DNA from: Variovorax sp. S12S4
GTDB lineage: Bacteria > Pseudomonadota > Gammaproteobacteria > Burkholderiales > Burkholderiaceae_C
Direction of reading: 5' to 3'
Length of the DNA: 64,000 nt
NCBI RefSeq assembly: GCF_023195515.1
Contig: NZ_JALPKR020000002.1
Coordinates: forward strand, 1,961,001 to 2,025,000
Shown here: one piece after another, positions 28,079 through 37,213 of the stretch
Position numbering within the stretch: the first letter of the stretch is position 1
Layout: each line of letters starts with the position of its first letter
The notes under the pieces: model-generated
The model's database searches: none
The model's input: the letters and a program-made list of their open reading frames with translations, nothing else
Told to the model about the DNA's origin: nothing
Translations under genes and position numbers: made by a program

Positions 28079-29662
28079 TCAGGCTGCCTGGACGAAGGGC
28101 TGCGGATCTGGCAAGCGGGCGAACTCGGGCGGCTCCCGCCATTCGTCGATTCCCTGGTCCAGCGGATGGCTCACGTGCGGCAGTCCGCTCCAGGCAGGGT
28201 CCAGCCATTGGCGTCCCAGGGCAATGACCGTGCGGAACACGTCCTCGCTGCTCTGCACCCACTTTTCGCGCTCGCGCAGTTGGGTCTGGAACGCCTGCTC
28301 GTAGCGCTGCGCGAGCCGCGCCTCGATGGCGTCGATCGCAGGCCGCGGCGGCCGGTCGCCCAGCCGATGTCCCGCCAGGTCCGCTTCGACCAGGGCCGCG
28401 CGCGCATCGCGCTCGTAGCCGGTGGCGCAGCGCGCGATGTGCTCGCAGCGCTTGGGGTCCTGCATGACGAGCATCTCGTGCAGCAGCTGCGGCACGGTGC
28501 TTTGGGGGCGGTCGGCATCGGCCATGGTGCGCGCCTCGCGGACGCCGGCCAGTGCCGCAGCCCATGCCTTGTCGCGCTCGCCGGCGCTGCGCCAGGCCTG
28601 GGCAGCGGCGCGATGCCCTTCGACGGCGAACATGCTGTGCGGCACGCGGCGGGCCGCTTCGGCGGCTTGCTCGAAGGCAAGGGCGGCCTGCTTCATGTCG
28701 CCCGCCGCCGCACAGGCGCCGCCTTCGGCCATCCAGCCCTGCATGAGCAGCGTGGCACCCATCGGGTTGCCGGCTTGCGCTGCCTCTGCCGCCGCATCGC
28801 GGGCCCGTCGGTAGCGTGTGATCGAGGCGCCGAAGTCGCGCGCCTGCAGCCGGGCGCCGCCCACCATCATGTCGACCACCGCGCGCTGGTCGGCCCAGCC
28901 GTTGCGGGTGGCCAGCCGCAGGGCGCGCTCGCCCGCGGCTTCCACCCCGGCCGCGTCACCCTGGCGCAGCAGCGACAGCATGTCGGCATAGAGCTGCCGA
29001 AAAAGAGCCACGCCGCTGCCCCCGCCGCCGCTCTGGGCGGCGATCTCGCGCGCGGCGTCGAGGATGTCCAGCGGCGCATCGACCACTCGCATTGCGCCGG
29101 CATGCCGCTCCACCAGCGGCTGCCATGCGCGCGCGTCGCTGTCGTCCACCAGCACCAGCCGCAGCAGGCCGGCCTCCTGCTGCGGCATGGGCGTCTGCAT
29201 CGCCGCATCGAACCAGCGCTCGAAGCATTCGGCGCTGCTCACGCTGCCGGGCTGCAGCACGACCGACATGCGCTGGCAGCGCAGATGCCGTGCGAGCGAA
29301 CGGCCGGCTTCCATGAAGCCGGCGGCGCTGTCCCAGCCGGGCCTGGATTCTTCGTCCCAGGTTGCTGCGACGCCCTGTTTCACGAGTTGCGGGCGGTTGT
29401 GCCGGTAGGTGTCGACCAGCTGCTGCCGCAGCTCGCGGCTGTAGCGAAAGCCGGTCTCGAAGGCCGTGTCCAGCCGCAAAAACAGATCGGGCGTGCTGTA
29501 TTCGCTGTCGAGCATCTGGAGCGTGAAGAAGGCCTCCAGCATGCGTTGCGAGTCGGGCGGCACGCGCAGCACGATGGCGCGCAGGGCGGGGTCATCGGTG
29601 CGCTCCCACCACAGGTCATGCAGCTGGGCCATTCGCTTCTCGACGGGGTTGCGTGTCGACAC
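28079..29662 (-). CDS. TPR-like protein between vgrG and rhs, putative effector-loading adaptor
   Basis: The protein has 527 aa, soluble, no signal peptide, GTG start 7 bp after the vgrG stop. Its middle (about residues 225-420) is a series of Ala-rich helix pairs (AAGVEAAGERALRLATRNG, ASITRYRRARDAAAEAAQAG, QAALAFEQAAEAARR) that read as degenerate tetratricopeptide-like repeats. The N-terminus (KRMAQLHDLWWERTDDPALR) and C-terminus are conserved-looking but unknown to me. Genes in this position commonly encode adaptors that load Rhs effectors onto VgrG (DUF4123, DUF2169 or EagR types). I see none of those three domains, so the adaptor role is inference. Confidence 0.7.
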   Translation of the reverse strand: MSTRNPVEKRMAQLHDLWWERTDDPALRAIVLRVPPDSQRMLEAFFTLQMLDSEYSTPDLFLRLDTAFETGFRYSRELRQQLVDTYRHNRPQLVKQGVAATWDEESRPGWDSAAGFMEAGRSLARHLRCQRMSVVLQPGSVSSAECFERWFDAAMQTPMPQQEAGLLRLVLVDDSDARAWQPLVERHAGAMRVVDAPLDILDAAREIAAQSGGGGSGVALFRQLYADMLSLLRQGDAAGVEAAGERALRLATRNGWADQRAVVDMMVGGARLQARDFGASITRYRRARDAAAEAAQAGNPMGATLLMQGWMAEGGACAAAGDMKQAALAFEQAAEAARRVPHSMFAVEGHRAAAQAWRSAGERDKAWAAALAGVREARTMADADRPQSTVPQLLHEMLVMQDPKRCEHIARCATGYERDARAALVEADLAGHRLGDRPPRPAIDAIEARLAQRYEQAFQTQLREREKWVQSSEDVFRTVIALGRQWLDPAWSGLPHVSHPLDQGIDEWREPPEFARLPDPQPFVQAA

Positions 29663-29669
29663 GGCGGCC

Positions 29670-32054
29670 TCAGCAGTTCAGGAAGATCTTGGTGCCGTTG
29701 ACCGTGACGCCGGCGTCGTCGAGCATGAGGGTCGCGCTGCCGGCGCGCAGCACAATGCGCCCCGGCGTGACCTCCACCGTGGTGCCTTCAACGTTGAGCA
29801 CCACGCTGGTCGGGCTCGCATGCGTCATGGCGCCGGAGGAGAAAGTGTCCAGCGTGCCGCCCTCGGCGCTTACTCCGACGTTGTCCGACGCCACGGCGGA
29901 AAAGTCCCCGCCCTGCGCGAACAGCCCCACGTTCAGCGCGGCCGTTCCATAAATGTTGGCAGCCGAGCTGGTCACGGAAAAGTCGCCTTGCGAGGTGGCC
30001 GAGGCCGGCCCCGCCGGCACGTTCAGCGTCATCGCGTCGTTGTACGTTCCGCTGTGCGACTTGGCGGAAACCGTGTAGGCCTGCCCGATGGTGGTGGTCT
30101 GCCCGAGCGTGACGCTCCATGTGTCGGTGTCTTGCGCCGTGACGGTGCGGGCCTTCGTCACCGTCAGCGAATCGGTGCCCATGACCGACGTGCTCTGGTT
30201 GCCCGTGACGCTGGCGGTGCGGTTGGCCTTGGCGGTGTGGGTCTGGTCGCCCGTGACCGTGAGGGCCTCGGTGCCGATGATCGAGTGGCTGCGGTCCGAC
30301 TTGACGGTGACCGTCTCGTTGCCGTCCACCGTCTCCGTGCGCTTGCCGTGAACCGTGATCGTCTCGTCGCGGTCGACCGTTTCCGTGCGGTTGTTCTTGA
30401 TGTGGTTGGTTTCGTCGTGGTCGACGGTCTTTGTGCGGTCGCGGCCCACCGTGTGCACTTCGTCGTTCTCGACTTCGATCAGCTGGTCTTTTTCCGCATG
30501 CAGCCAAAGCTGCTCTTCGCCTTTCTTGTCCTCGAAGCGAAGGGCGTTCGCGTTCTCGCTGGTGCCGCCTTCGGAACTGCGGGACAGCAGGCCGCTTTGC
30601 GTGGCATTGCCCGGCAATTCCCACGGAGGCATGTTGTCCGCGTTGTACACGCGGCCGGTAATGATCGGCCGGTCCGGGTCGCCGTATTCGAAGTCGACCA
30701 CCACTTCCTGGCCGATGCGCGGAATCTGCATGCCGCCGAAGTTGGTGCCCGCCCATGGCGAGGACACCCGGACCCAGCACGAACTGTTTTCGTCCTTGGT
30801 GCAGTAGCGGTTCCAGTGGAAGCTGAGCTTTACGCGCCCGTACTGGTCGGTCCATATCTCACGGCCCGCGGGGCCTGTGACCACCGCCGTCTGCGGCCCG
30901 GCCGTCCGGGGTTTGGCCGAGTCGGGGTTCGGGCGGAAGATGTTGCTCGCGGGGATGACTTCGAACTCGACGTTGCACTGGAACTCCTCCTGCCCCGTCG
31001 TGTCGCCCGCCTCCTGCAGGAACAGGCGCGCCGCCGTGACGAGGTAGTCGGCGTTCGCGCTGTCCTGCGGATGATCGACCAGCGTGAAGCGATGGCCGGT
31101 CGCCACGCCCCGCAGGTTGCCCGCGCCGCTGGCCACCTGCCCAGGCGCGCCGGCTTCTTCCATTCGTGCACGCGCGAGCTGCTCGCCTTCGGATTCCACG
31201 ACATAGTTGCCGGGCCACGCGAACACCTCCCGCGTGCTGTGCTGCGTGCGCCGCGGCATGGCGCGGGTCTGCATGAGGTTCGCCTTCGGCCGTGTGAAGT
31301 CGAAGTCGCCCGTGACCCACCTGCCGCTTTGCAGGCCTTCGGCCAGCCGGAAGCGGTGGCAGTGCTCCTCGTTGGACGATGCCTCCATGGCACTGAAGGG
31401 AATCCGCTGGTAGCCGCCCGCGGGAAAAGGCCGGTGCGACTGCATGTCATCGACGATCACCATCGTGTGGCTGCCCTGGCCGTGCTCGAAGTAGTAGTAC
31501 AGCCCCCACTCGTGCAGCAGGCGGCTGACGAAGTCGTAGTCGGTCTCGCCGTACTGGACCACGAATTCGCGCGCGGGATAGCTGCCCGTGGTCCGCACCG
31601 AAAGCGGAAAGCCGTACGCGCCGAGCACTTCGTTGACGGTGTCGAGCACGCTGTTGTTCTGGAAGATCTTGAAGTCCCGCGTTCGCTGCGCCAAGCCCAG
31701 CCAGGGCTCGATGACGACTTCGTAGAGGGCGCGCTTGCCCTCCAGGCGCAGAAATCGGGCGCGTGTCACCAGGCCGGAGATGTGGCGCTCCTGGCCAGCC
31801 CCGCCGACGCGGCCGTCGAGCAGGATGTGAACGCTGAACTCCTCGCCGATCAGTGGCTTGAGCTTGACGTTCGCTGCCGAGCGGGCATCGATGTCCGCGG
31901 ACTCCGGCGTGATCAGCGTGATGGTGTAGCTGTAGGGGCGGCTGAGGGCTTCTTCTCCCTCCACCCGCATCGGCTCGAGTGCATCCATGCCTGCAAACGT
32001 GGGCATGGCATTGGACGTCGCGGCGAGCTTGCGCCCGCGATTGAAGACGGACAT
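29670..32054 (-). CDS. vgrG: Type VI secretion tip protein VgrG (TssI)
   Basis: The protein has 794 aa. It forms the trimeric spike on the Hcp tube of the type VI secretion system. The gp27-like base spans about residues 1-380 (SGLVTRARFLRLEG, FVSRLLHEWGLYYYFEH). The gp5 OB fold follows (DQYGRVKLSFHWNR, SSPWAGTNFGG, IPRIGQEVVVDFEYGDPDRP). A long Thr/Val/Asp repeat region comes next (TETVDRDETITVHGK-type units), forming the beta-helix needle, and the C-terminus ends in a DUF2345-like strand block. It is the first gene of a leftward unit with the linker and rhs. No tssA-M core genes are in the window, so this is an orphan effector island. No extra catalytic domain is evident at the C-terminus. 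Confidence 0.95.
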   Translation of the reverse strand: MSVFNRGRKLAATSNAMPTFAGMDALEPMRVEGEEALSRPYSYTITLITPESADIDARSAANVKLKPLIGEEFSVHILLDGRVGGAGQERHISGLVTRARFLRLEGKRALYEVVIEPWLGLAQRTRDFKIFQNNSVLDTVNEVLGAYGFPLSVRTTGSYPAREFVVQYGETDYDFVSRLLHEWGLYYYFEHGQGSHTMVIVDDMQSHRPFPAGGYQRIPFSAMEASSNEEHCHRFRLAEGLQSGRWVTGDFDFTRPKANLMQTRAMPRRTQHSTREVFAWPGNYVVESEGEQLARARMEEAGAPGQVASGAGNLRGVATGHRFTLVDHPQDSANADYLVTAARLFLQEAGDTTGQEEFQCNVEFEVIPASNIFRPNPDSAKPRTAGPQTAVVTGPAGREIWTDQYGRVKLSFHWNRYCTKDENSSCWVRVSSPWAGTNFGGMQIPRIGQEVVVDFEYGDPDRPIITGRVYNADNMPPWELPGNATQSGLLSRSSEGGTSENANALRFEDKKGEEQLWLHAEKDQLIEVENDEVHTVGRDRTKTVDHDETNHIKNNRTETVDRDETITVHGKRTETVDGNETVTVKSDRSHSIIGTEALTVTGDQTHTAKANRTASVTGNQSTSVMGTDSLTVTKARTVTAQDTDTWSVTLGQTTTIGQAYTVSAKSHSGTYNDAMTLNVPAGPASATSQGDFSVTSSAANIYGTAALNVGLFAQGGDFSAVASDNVGVSAEGGTLDTFSSGAMTHASPTSVVLNVEGTTVEVTPGRIVLRAGSATLMLDDAGVTVNGTKIFLNC

Positions 32055-32299
32055 GACGTTGAGACTCCCTGAATGGGCCCGGGCGGATGCGCCAAGGACC
32101 GAAGCCCCGCTCTTGTTCCGAGCGCATTTCGAAAAGTCCCGGCAACGCGAAGCGGACCGGCGTTTTCGAGCATTGCGCCGAATGGGCGGGTGCTCGCAGA
32201 TGCTATCGCGGCCTCTCCCGGTTTCGCAAGGCAGTCATTTTTATGACATTTCCCCTGGCTGGCGGACATTGCGCATGCCGTGCCTCCCTACACTTCGGC

Positions 32300-33688
32300 A
32301 TGGCCAAGGAAAAATCTCTCTTCGTCTGCAGTGAATGCGGCGGCACCAGCCCCAAGTGGCTCGGCAAATGCCCGAGCTGCGGCGCCTGGAACACACTCAT
32401 CGAGCAAGTAGCGGGCAGCAGCGGCCCGGCCAACAACCGCTTCGGCACGCAATACGCCGCGCTCGCGGGCGTGTCCGAACTCGCAACCCTCTCTGAAATA
32501 GAAGCGACCGACGTCGCGCGCACGCCCACCGGCCTCGACGAACTCGACCGCGTGCTGGGCGGCGGCATCGTCTCGGGCGGTGTCACGCTCATCGGCGGTG
32601 ACCCGGGCATCGGCAAATCGACGCTGCTGCTGCAGGCGGTCGATGCGCTGCAGCGCGCGGGGCAGAACGCGCTCTATGTCACGGGCGAGGAAAGCGGCTC
32701 GCAGGTGGCGCTGCGCTCCAAGCGGCTCGGGCTCGACCACTCGCAGGTGCAGGTGCTGGCCGAAATTCAGCTCGAGAAGATCATTGCCACGCTCGACGCC
32801 AACCGGCCCGCCATCGCGGTGATCGATTCGATCCAGACGGTGTATTCCGACCAGCTCACCTCCGCCCCCGGCTCGGTGGCGCAGGTGCGCGAATGCGCGG
32901 CCCACCTCACGCGCTTCGCCAAGACCAGCGGCACGGCGGTGGTGCTGGTGGGCCACGTCACCAAGGAGGGCGCGCTCGCGGGCCCGCGCGTGCTCGAGCA
33001 CATGGTCGACACGGTGCTGTACTTCGAGGGAGACACGCATTCGAGCTTTCGTCTCGTGCGGGCCATCAAGAATCGCTTTGGCGCGGTGAACGAAATCGGC
33101 GTGTTCGCCATGACCGAGCGCGGCCTCAAGGGCGTGGCCAACCCGAGCGCGATCTTCCTGAGCCAGCATGCCGAGCCGGTGCCCGGCAGCGTGGTGCTGG
33201 TCACGCTTGAAGGCACACGGCCGATGCTGGTCGAGATTCAGGCGCTGGTCGACAACGGCGGGCCGAGCCCGCGCCGCCTTTCGGTGGGCCTGGACCGCGA
33301 CCGGCTCGCGATGCTGCTTGCCGTGCTGCACCGCCATGCCGGCGTGGCCTGCATGGACCAGGATGTGTTCGTCAACGCAGTGGGCGGCGTGCGCATCAGC
33401 GAACCGGCGGCCGACCTGGCCGTGATGCTTGCCATTACTTCGAGCCTGCGCGGCAAGCCGCTGCCCAAGGGGTTCATCGCGTTTGGCGAAGTGGGCTTGG
33501 CGGGCGAAGTGCGCCCCGCGCCGCGTGGACAGGAGCGCCTGCGCGAAGCGGCCAAGCTGGGCTTCAGCGTGGCCGTGGTGCCCAAGGCGAATGCGCCGCG
33601 CAAGGGCACGAAGGAGATCGAAGGCCTGACCATTCACGCCGTCGAACGCATCGAAGAGGCGATGGACGTAGTCCGCCGCCTCGATTGA
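32300..33688 (+). CDS. radA: DNA repair protein RadA (Sms)
   Basis: The protein has 462 aa, a RecA-like helicase/ATPase that extends heteroduplex during recombination. It begins with the zinc finger CSECG...CPSCG (residues ~10-27), then Walker A GGDPGIGKST, the RadA-specific KNRFG motif and a C-terminal Lon-protease-like domain with the NAVGGVRISEP and GEVGLAGEVRPA stretches. Length is standard. The ATG at MAKEKSLFVCSECGG is chosen because the upstream extension of the frame is unrelated. It is divergent from vgrG with a 245-bp gap in which I see no clear site. Confidence 0.97.
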   Translation: MAKEKSLFVCSECGGTSPKWLGKCPSCGAWNTLIEQVAGSSGPANNRFGTQYAALAGVSELATLSEIEATDVARTPTGLDELDRVLGGGIVSGGVTLIGGDPGIGKSTLLLQAVDALQRAGQNALYVTGEESGSQVALRSKRLGLDHSQVQVLAEIQLEKIIATLDANRPAIAVIDSIQTVYSDQLTSAPGSVAQVRECAAHLTRFAKTSGTAVVLVGHVTKEGALAGPRVLEHMVDTVLYFEGDTHSSFRLVRAIKNRFGAVNEIGVFAMTERGLKGVANPSAIFLSQHAEPVPGSVVLVTLEGTRPMLVEIQALVDNGGPSPRRLSVGLDRDRLAMLLAVLHRHAGVACMDQDVFVNAVGGVRISEPAADLAVMLAITSSLRGKPLPKGFIAFGEVGLAGEVRPAPRGQERLREAAKLGFSVAVVPKANAPRKGTKEIEGLTIHAVERIEEAMDVVRRLD

Positions 33689-33696
33689 TCGTCAGG

Positions 33697-33731
33697 GAAA
33701 AAATGCCCGGCGCGCCAGTGACGCGCCGGGC
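33697..33731 (-). terminator. Rho-independent terminator
   Basis: A 10-bp perfect stem (33705-33714 with 33722-33731, GCCCGGCGCG and its complement) with a 7-base loop is followed on the minus strand by a six-T run (33698-33703). The orientation ends the leftward lipoprotein gene. The stem can also slow rightward radA transcription. Confidence 0.8.
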
Positions 33732-33739
33732 CACCCTCC

Positions 33740-34195
33740 CTACCCCCCGATGTGCATCGTGAACGCCGGTCCGCCGTTGAGCACGCATTGGCCGCTGCCC
33801 AACGTGGCCGAGTTCATCGTGTACTGGCAACTCAGGTTGCCGCCGCGATTGCCGCTGGCATTCGCCAGGCCGGCACCTCGCGAGCCCGCAACCCGGGTCG
33901 CCTCTCCCTGAAACTGCTCATTGCCGATCACCGTATTGAAGCGTCCGCGTCCGTTCATGTCGTTGGTCACAGTGCCTGCAATGGTTCCGTAGCGCGCCGC
34001 TTCGGCGTTCGACGGATACAACCGCGCACTGAAGCTTTGCGCCACCGGGCCCGGTGCGACGGCATAGGCCTGCGAAGGCGGCGCCGCGGGAGCGGGTTGT
34101 CCGAGCGGCACCACGTAGCAACCGCTGAGGGCGGTGGCCGTGAGTGCGGCGCAAAGGCTGAGACGAACGAATGTGACGGATCGGGGAATGCTCAT
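33740..34195 (-). CDS. Small lipoprotein of unknown function
   Basis: The protein has 151 aa. The signal peptide ends in a lipobox (ATALSGC, lipid-modified Cys at ~26), so it is a lipid-anchored envelope protein. A Pro/Ala-rich spacer (PLGQPAPAAPPSQA) precedes a Gly/Asn-rich domain with motifs GTIAGTVTNDMNGRG and GNLSCQYTMNS, and two further cysteines that may pair. The start is at MSIPRSVTF; an upstream in-frame start adds residues that do not resemble a signal sequence. It is monocistronic with a strong terminator just after the stop. No function is recognised. Confidence 0.75.
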   Translation of the reverse strand: MSIPRSVTFVRLSLCAALTATALSGCYVVPLGQPAPAAPPSQAYAVAPGPVAQSFSARLYPSNAEAARYGTIAGTVTNDMNGRGRFNTVIGNEQFQGEATRVAGSRGAGLANASGNRGGNLSCQYTMNSATLGSGQCVLNGGPAFTMHIGG

Positions 34196-34420
34196 ACGCT
34201 TTTCAGTGGCCCGGGCTGATGCCCGTGAGATGAAATGTGCCGCCCGGAGCCCCCGCGCCATGTGCTTTTCAGGGCGAGTACCGCGCCGCGCGCCCGGCGG
34301 TAGCCACGGCCGCTACTGCCGCCGGCCTTGCCAGTGCGGCAAAAATCGCCCCCGATTCATATGCGTACTTTCGAATGACGCCCGCGGGGCTCAGGCCGCC
34401 GCGCGGCGACAATGCGCGCC

Positions 34421-34855
34421 ATGAATTTCCAGAAATTGCTGGTGCCCGTGGGCGCCATCGTCCTTCTAGGGCTGGCTTGGCGCAGCGGCGGATGGGGCGG
34501 CGTCGCCCTGGCGGGCGGCGTGATCGTGATGTTCCTGCTGATGCACTTCACCCGCGCCATGCAGGTGCTCAAGCGCGCGGCCGATCGCCCGGTAGGCTAT
34601 GTCGCAAGCTCGGTGATGCTCAACGCCAAGCTCAAGAAGGGCGTGACGCTGATGCACGTGATTGCGATGACGCGCGCGCTTGGCGAACTGCGCTCGCCGC
34701 AGGACGAGCAGCCCGAGCTTTATCGGTGGACCGATACGGGCGGCTCGTACGTCGACGCCGTGTTCAACGGCGGCAAGCTGCAAAGCTGGACGCTGATACG
34801 CCCTGAAGCGGAGCCCGACGCCGCTCCGCCTTCCGAAGAAAACACGGCGGGCTGA
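34421..34855 (+). CDS. Small membrane-anchored protein of unknown function
   Basis: The protein has 144 aa from MNFQKLLVPVG; an ATG three codons earlier (34412) is equally possible and neither has a clear ribosome site. Two hydrophobic segments (about 6-20 and 26-45) form an N-terminal hairpin in the membrane. A soluble domain follows, with KLKKGVTLMHVIAMTRALGE and YRWTDTGGSYVDAVFNGGKL. Proteins of this kind are sometimes labelled glycerate kinase in databases, which the sequence does not support. It converges on rdgC, with 22 bp between the two stops. Confidence 0.7.
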   Translation: MNFQKLLVPVGAIVLLGLAWRSGGWGGVALAGGVIVMFLLMHFTRAMQVLKRAADRPVGYVASSVMLNAKLKKGVTLMHVIAMTRALGELRSPQDEQPELYRWTDTGGSYVDAVFNGGKLQSWTLIRPEAEPDAAPPSEENTAG

Positions 34856-34877
34856 GCCGCCGCGCGGCGCCGTCGGG

Positions 34878-35876
34878 TCAGAAGGGCGCGTCTTCCTCGA
34901 CCTCGGCATCCGCCGGGGTGGTGGTCGTGGGCGCCTCCGCAGCAGCCTTGGGGGCTGCATCGGTCGGCGCGCCGCTGAAGGCCGCTTCGCCGCCCAGCGC
35001 GTCGAGCAGCGCCGGCACCAGTTGGCCGAGCTCGCCGGTGGCAATGGCCACGTCGGCATCGAAGTTGTCTTCCTTCTTGCCGCCCGAGGCACCGTCGCCC
35101 GTGCCTTCGAGGAACACGATCTTGCGGATCAGCATGCCGTGCGTCAGCTCGAAGGACACGCGGTCGTCCCAGGTGAGCGCCAGGCGCGTGGGGCGCTTGC
35201 CGTCGGTGATGTGCTTTTGCACTTCCTCGATGTCGAGCGGATGCTTGGCGTAGCGCACCACGGCCTTGGAATCGTCCGAAGCCTTGAGCTCGCACTCGCG
35301 GTCGATGGTGAAGCCGGCCGGCGGCTCCTGCGTGAGCAGCCAGTTGGCCATGGCGGCGGCGGGCTCGATCTGCGTGTTGATGAGGGCCACGGCAAAGCCG
35401 TCGAGCGACTTCACGAGGCTGGTCACCACTTCGTCGGCGCGGGCGGCATTGGCGCTGTTGATCACGAGGCGGCGCTCGGCCTGGTCGATCCACACGGCCA
35501 CGCGCGCGCTGCGCGTGAAGGCCATGGGCAGCAGCTCGAGGGTGATGTCTTCCTTGAGCTCTTTCTTTTCCTTCTTGCCGGGCTTGCGGCCGGTGGTGGC
35601 TTCGATCTGCGCGCAGCGCTCGTCGAGCTTGCGGCGCACCACGGAGCCGGGCACCTGCTTGCTCTCGATCATGTACTCGACCAGCCACTGGCCGCCGATG
35701 GATTCGACCAGCGGGCCGTTGGCTTCGCCGCGGGGCTCCACCCAGCCGGCAGATTTTTCCTGCGAAGGGCCGCAGGGTTCGAAGCGCTGCTTGCCGAGGC
35801 CTTCTTCGATCTCGGTCAGTGTTTGGGACCAGGCAGGTTCGATGCGATAGACGATGACGTTCTTGAATACGGACAC
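34878..35876 (-). CDS. rdgC: Recombination-associated protein RdgC
   Basis: The protein has 332 aa. RdgC forms a ring-shaped dimer on double-stranded DNA and modulates RecA. The N-terminus VFKNVIVYRIEPAW and the central LPMAFTRSARVAVWID region are typical. The start is GTG with AAGGG six bases upstream; no ATG is available near it. The C-terminal tail is acidic and Ala/Thr-rich (EVEEDAPF), longer than in E. coli RdgC (303 aa). It is divergent from ilvE. Confidence 0.92.
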   Translation of the reverse strand: MSVFKNVIVYRIEPAWSQTLTEIEEGLGKQRFEPCGPSQEKSAGWVEPRGEANGPLVESIGGQWLVEYMIESKQVPGSVVRRKLDERCAQIEATTGRKPGKKEKKELKEDITLELLPMAFTRSARVAVWIDQAERRLVINSANAARADEVVTSLVKSLDGFAVALINTQIEPAAAMANWLLTQEPPAGFTIDRECELKASDDSKAVVRYAKHPLDIEEVQKHITDGKRPTRLALTWDDRVSFELTHGMLIRKIVFLEGTGDGASGGKKEDNFDADVAIATGELGQLVPALLDALGGEAAFSGAPTDAAPKAAAEAPTTTTPADAEVEEDAPF

Positions 35877-36008
35877 GGAAACCCTTTTTCCACTGGTTTG
35901 GACAACCCGCCATTGTCGGGCACCCCGTTCCGCCGGGCGCCGTAAAATCGAAAGCTTTTGCGACTCCCGGGTCGCTCCCCACACAGCTGCCCCCAAAGGA
36001 ATCAGGAA

Positions 36009-36959
36009 ATGAGCTCGATCCCCCCCTCGCTGGACGACCGTGACGGCAAGATCTGGATGGACGGCGAACTCGTGGACTGGCGCGACGCCAAGATCCACGT
36101 GCTGAGCCACACGCTGCACTACGGCTGCGGCGCCTTCGAGGGCGTGCGCGCCTACAAGACGGCAGAAGGCACGGCCATCTTCCGCCTGGCCGAGCACACC
36201 GAGCGGCTTTTCAACAGCGCCAAGATCCTGCGCATGAAGATCCCCTTCTCGCAAGAGCAGCTCAATGAGGCCCAGAAGCAGGTCGTGCGCGAGAACAAGC
36301 TCGAAAGCTGCTACCTGCGCCCGCTGATCTGGATCGGCTCCGAAAAGCTCGGCGTGAGTCCCAAGGGCAACAAGGTGCACGCCATGGTGGCGGCCTGGTC
36401 CTGGGGCGCCTACCTGGGCGAAGAGGGCATGAAGCGCGGCATTCGCGTGAAGACCTCCAGCTACACCCGCCACCACGTCAACATCACGATGACGCAGGCC
36501 AAGACGGTGAGCAACTACACCAACTCCATCCTCGCCAACATGGAAGCGCTGGACGACGGCTACGACGAGGCGCTGCTGCTCGACGCGAACGGCTTCGTCT
36601 CCGAAGGCGCGGGCGAGAACATCTTCGTGGTGAAGGGCGGCGTGGTCTACACGCCCGACCTGTCGGCCGGCGCGCTGAACGGCATCACCCGCAACACGAT
36701 CCTGCATGTGTGCAAGGACCTGGGGCTCGAGCTGGTGCAAAAGCGCATCACGCGCGACGAGGTCTACATTGCCGACGAAGCCTTCTTCACCGGCACCGCG
36801 GCCGAAGTGACGCCCATCCGCGAACTCGACCGCGTGGAAATCGGCAACCGCGGCGACGGCGGCTCGCGCGGCCCGATCACCGAGAAGATCCAGACGGCTT
36901 TCTTCGACATCGTGAACGGCAAGAACCCCAAGTACGCCCACTGGCTCACGAAGGTCTGA
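36009..36959 (+). CDS. ilvE: Branched-chain amino acid aminotransferase
   Basis: The protein has 316 aa, PLP fold type IV, the last step of Val/Leu/Ile synthesis. The PLP lysine is in MTQAKTVSNYTNSILA. SHTLHYGCGAFEGVRAY and the LDANGFVSEGAGENIFVV signature are present. AAGGA lies ten bases before the chosen ATG; an earlier in-frame start adds an unrelated leader. It is followed 5 bp later by a small zinc-finger gene, a pairing that suggests one transcript. The enzyme is well conserved and the assignment is firm. Confidence 0.96.
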   Translation: MSSIPPSLDDRDGKIWMDGELVDWRDAKIHVLSHTLHYGCGAFEGVRAYKTAEGTAIFRLAEHTERLFNSAKILRMKIPFSQEQLNEAQKQVVRENKLESCYLRPLIWIGSEKLGVSPKGNKVHAMVAAWSWGAYLGEEGMKRGIRVKTSSYTRHHVNITMTQAKTVSNYTNSILANMEALDDGYDEALLLDANGFVSEGAGENIFVVKGGVVYTPDLSAGALNGITRNTILHVCKDLGLELVQKRITRDEVYIADEAFFTGTAAEVTPIRELDRVEIGNRGDGGSRGPITEKIQTAFFDIVNGKNPKYAHWLTKV

Positions 36960-36964
36960 GAAAC

Positions 36965-37174
36965 ATGTCTACCAACGCAGTCGTCGAACTCCTGGCCAAG
37001 GAGCTCAACCACCAGGGCGGCGTGTTCTGCCCCAGCCCCAAGGCCGACATGAAGCTCTGGAACACCCATCCCAAGGTGTACCTCGACGTGGCGCGCACCG
37101 GCGAGGCCAAGTGCCCGTACTGCGGCACCGTCTACCGCCTGAAGGCGGGCGAGACGGTGTCGTCGCGGCACTGA
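36965..37174 (+). CDS. Zinc-finger (zf-CHCC type) small protein
   Basis: The protein has 69 aa. Potential zinc ligands are a Cys in GGVFCPSP, a His in WNTHPKVYLD and the pair CPYCGTVY, the arrangement of zf-CHCC proteins related to the NDUFS6 subunit of complex I. Proteins of this kind are widespread in betaproteobacteria, often next to ilvE. The function in bacteria is unclear; a role in Fe-S or respiratory complex assembly is a guess. It starts 5 bp after ilvE. Confidence 0.88.
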   Translation: MSTNAVVELLAKELNHQGGVFCPSPKADMKLWNTHPKVYLDVARTGEAKCPYCGTVYRLKAGETVSSRH

Positions 37175-37213
37175 GCGGAGCCAGCCGCTACCGGGTAGCT
37201 ATCCGATAGCGAT

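Noticed and set aside
26840..29701. Open frame of about 950 codons on the plus strand opposite rhs and the linker gene
   Set aside because: Shadow of high-GC genes; no recognisable motif, composition dominated by Arg, His, Ala and Gly, while the opposite strand encodes Rhs and a TPR-like protein.
29466..32072. Open frame of 868 codons on the plus strand opposite vgrG
   Set aside because: Rich in Arg, Ala, Val and His with no domain; it mirrors the high-GC codon structure of vgrG, whose VgrG motifs on the minus strand are unmistakable.
34421..34855. Glycerate kinase annotation for the small membrane protein
   Set aside because: 144 aa with a membrane hairpin and no kinase motif; a label sometimes carried over in databases but unsupported here.
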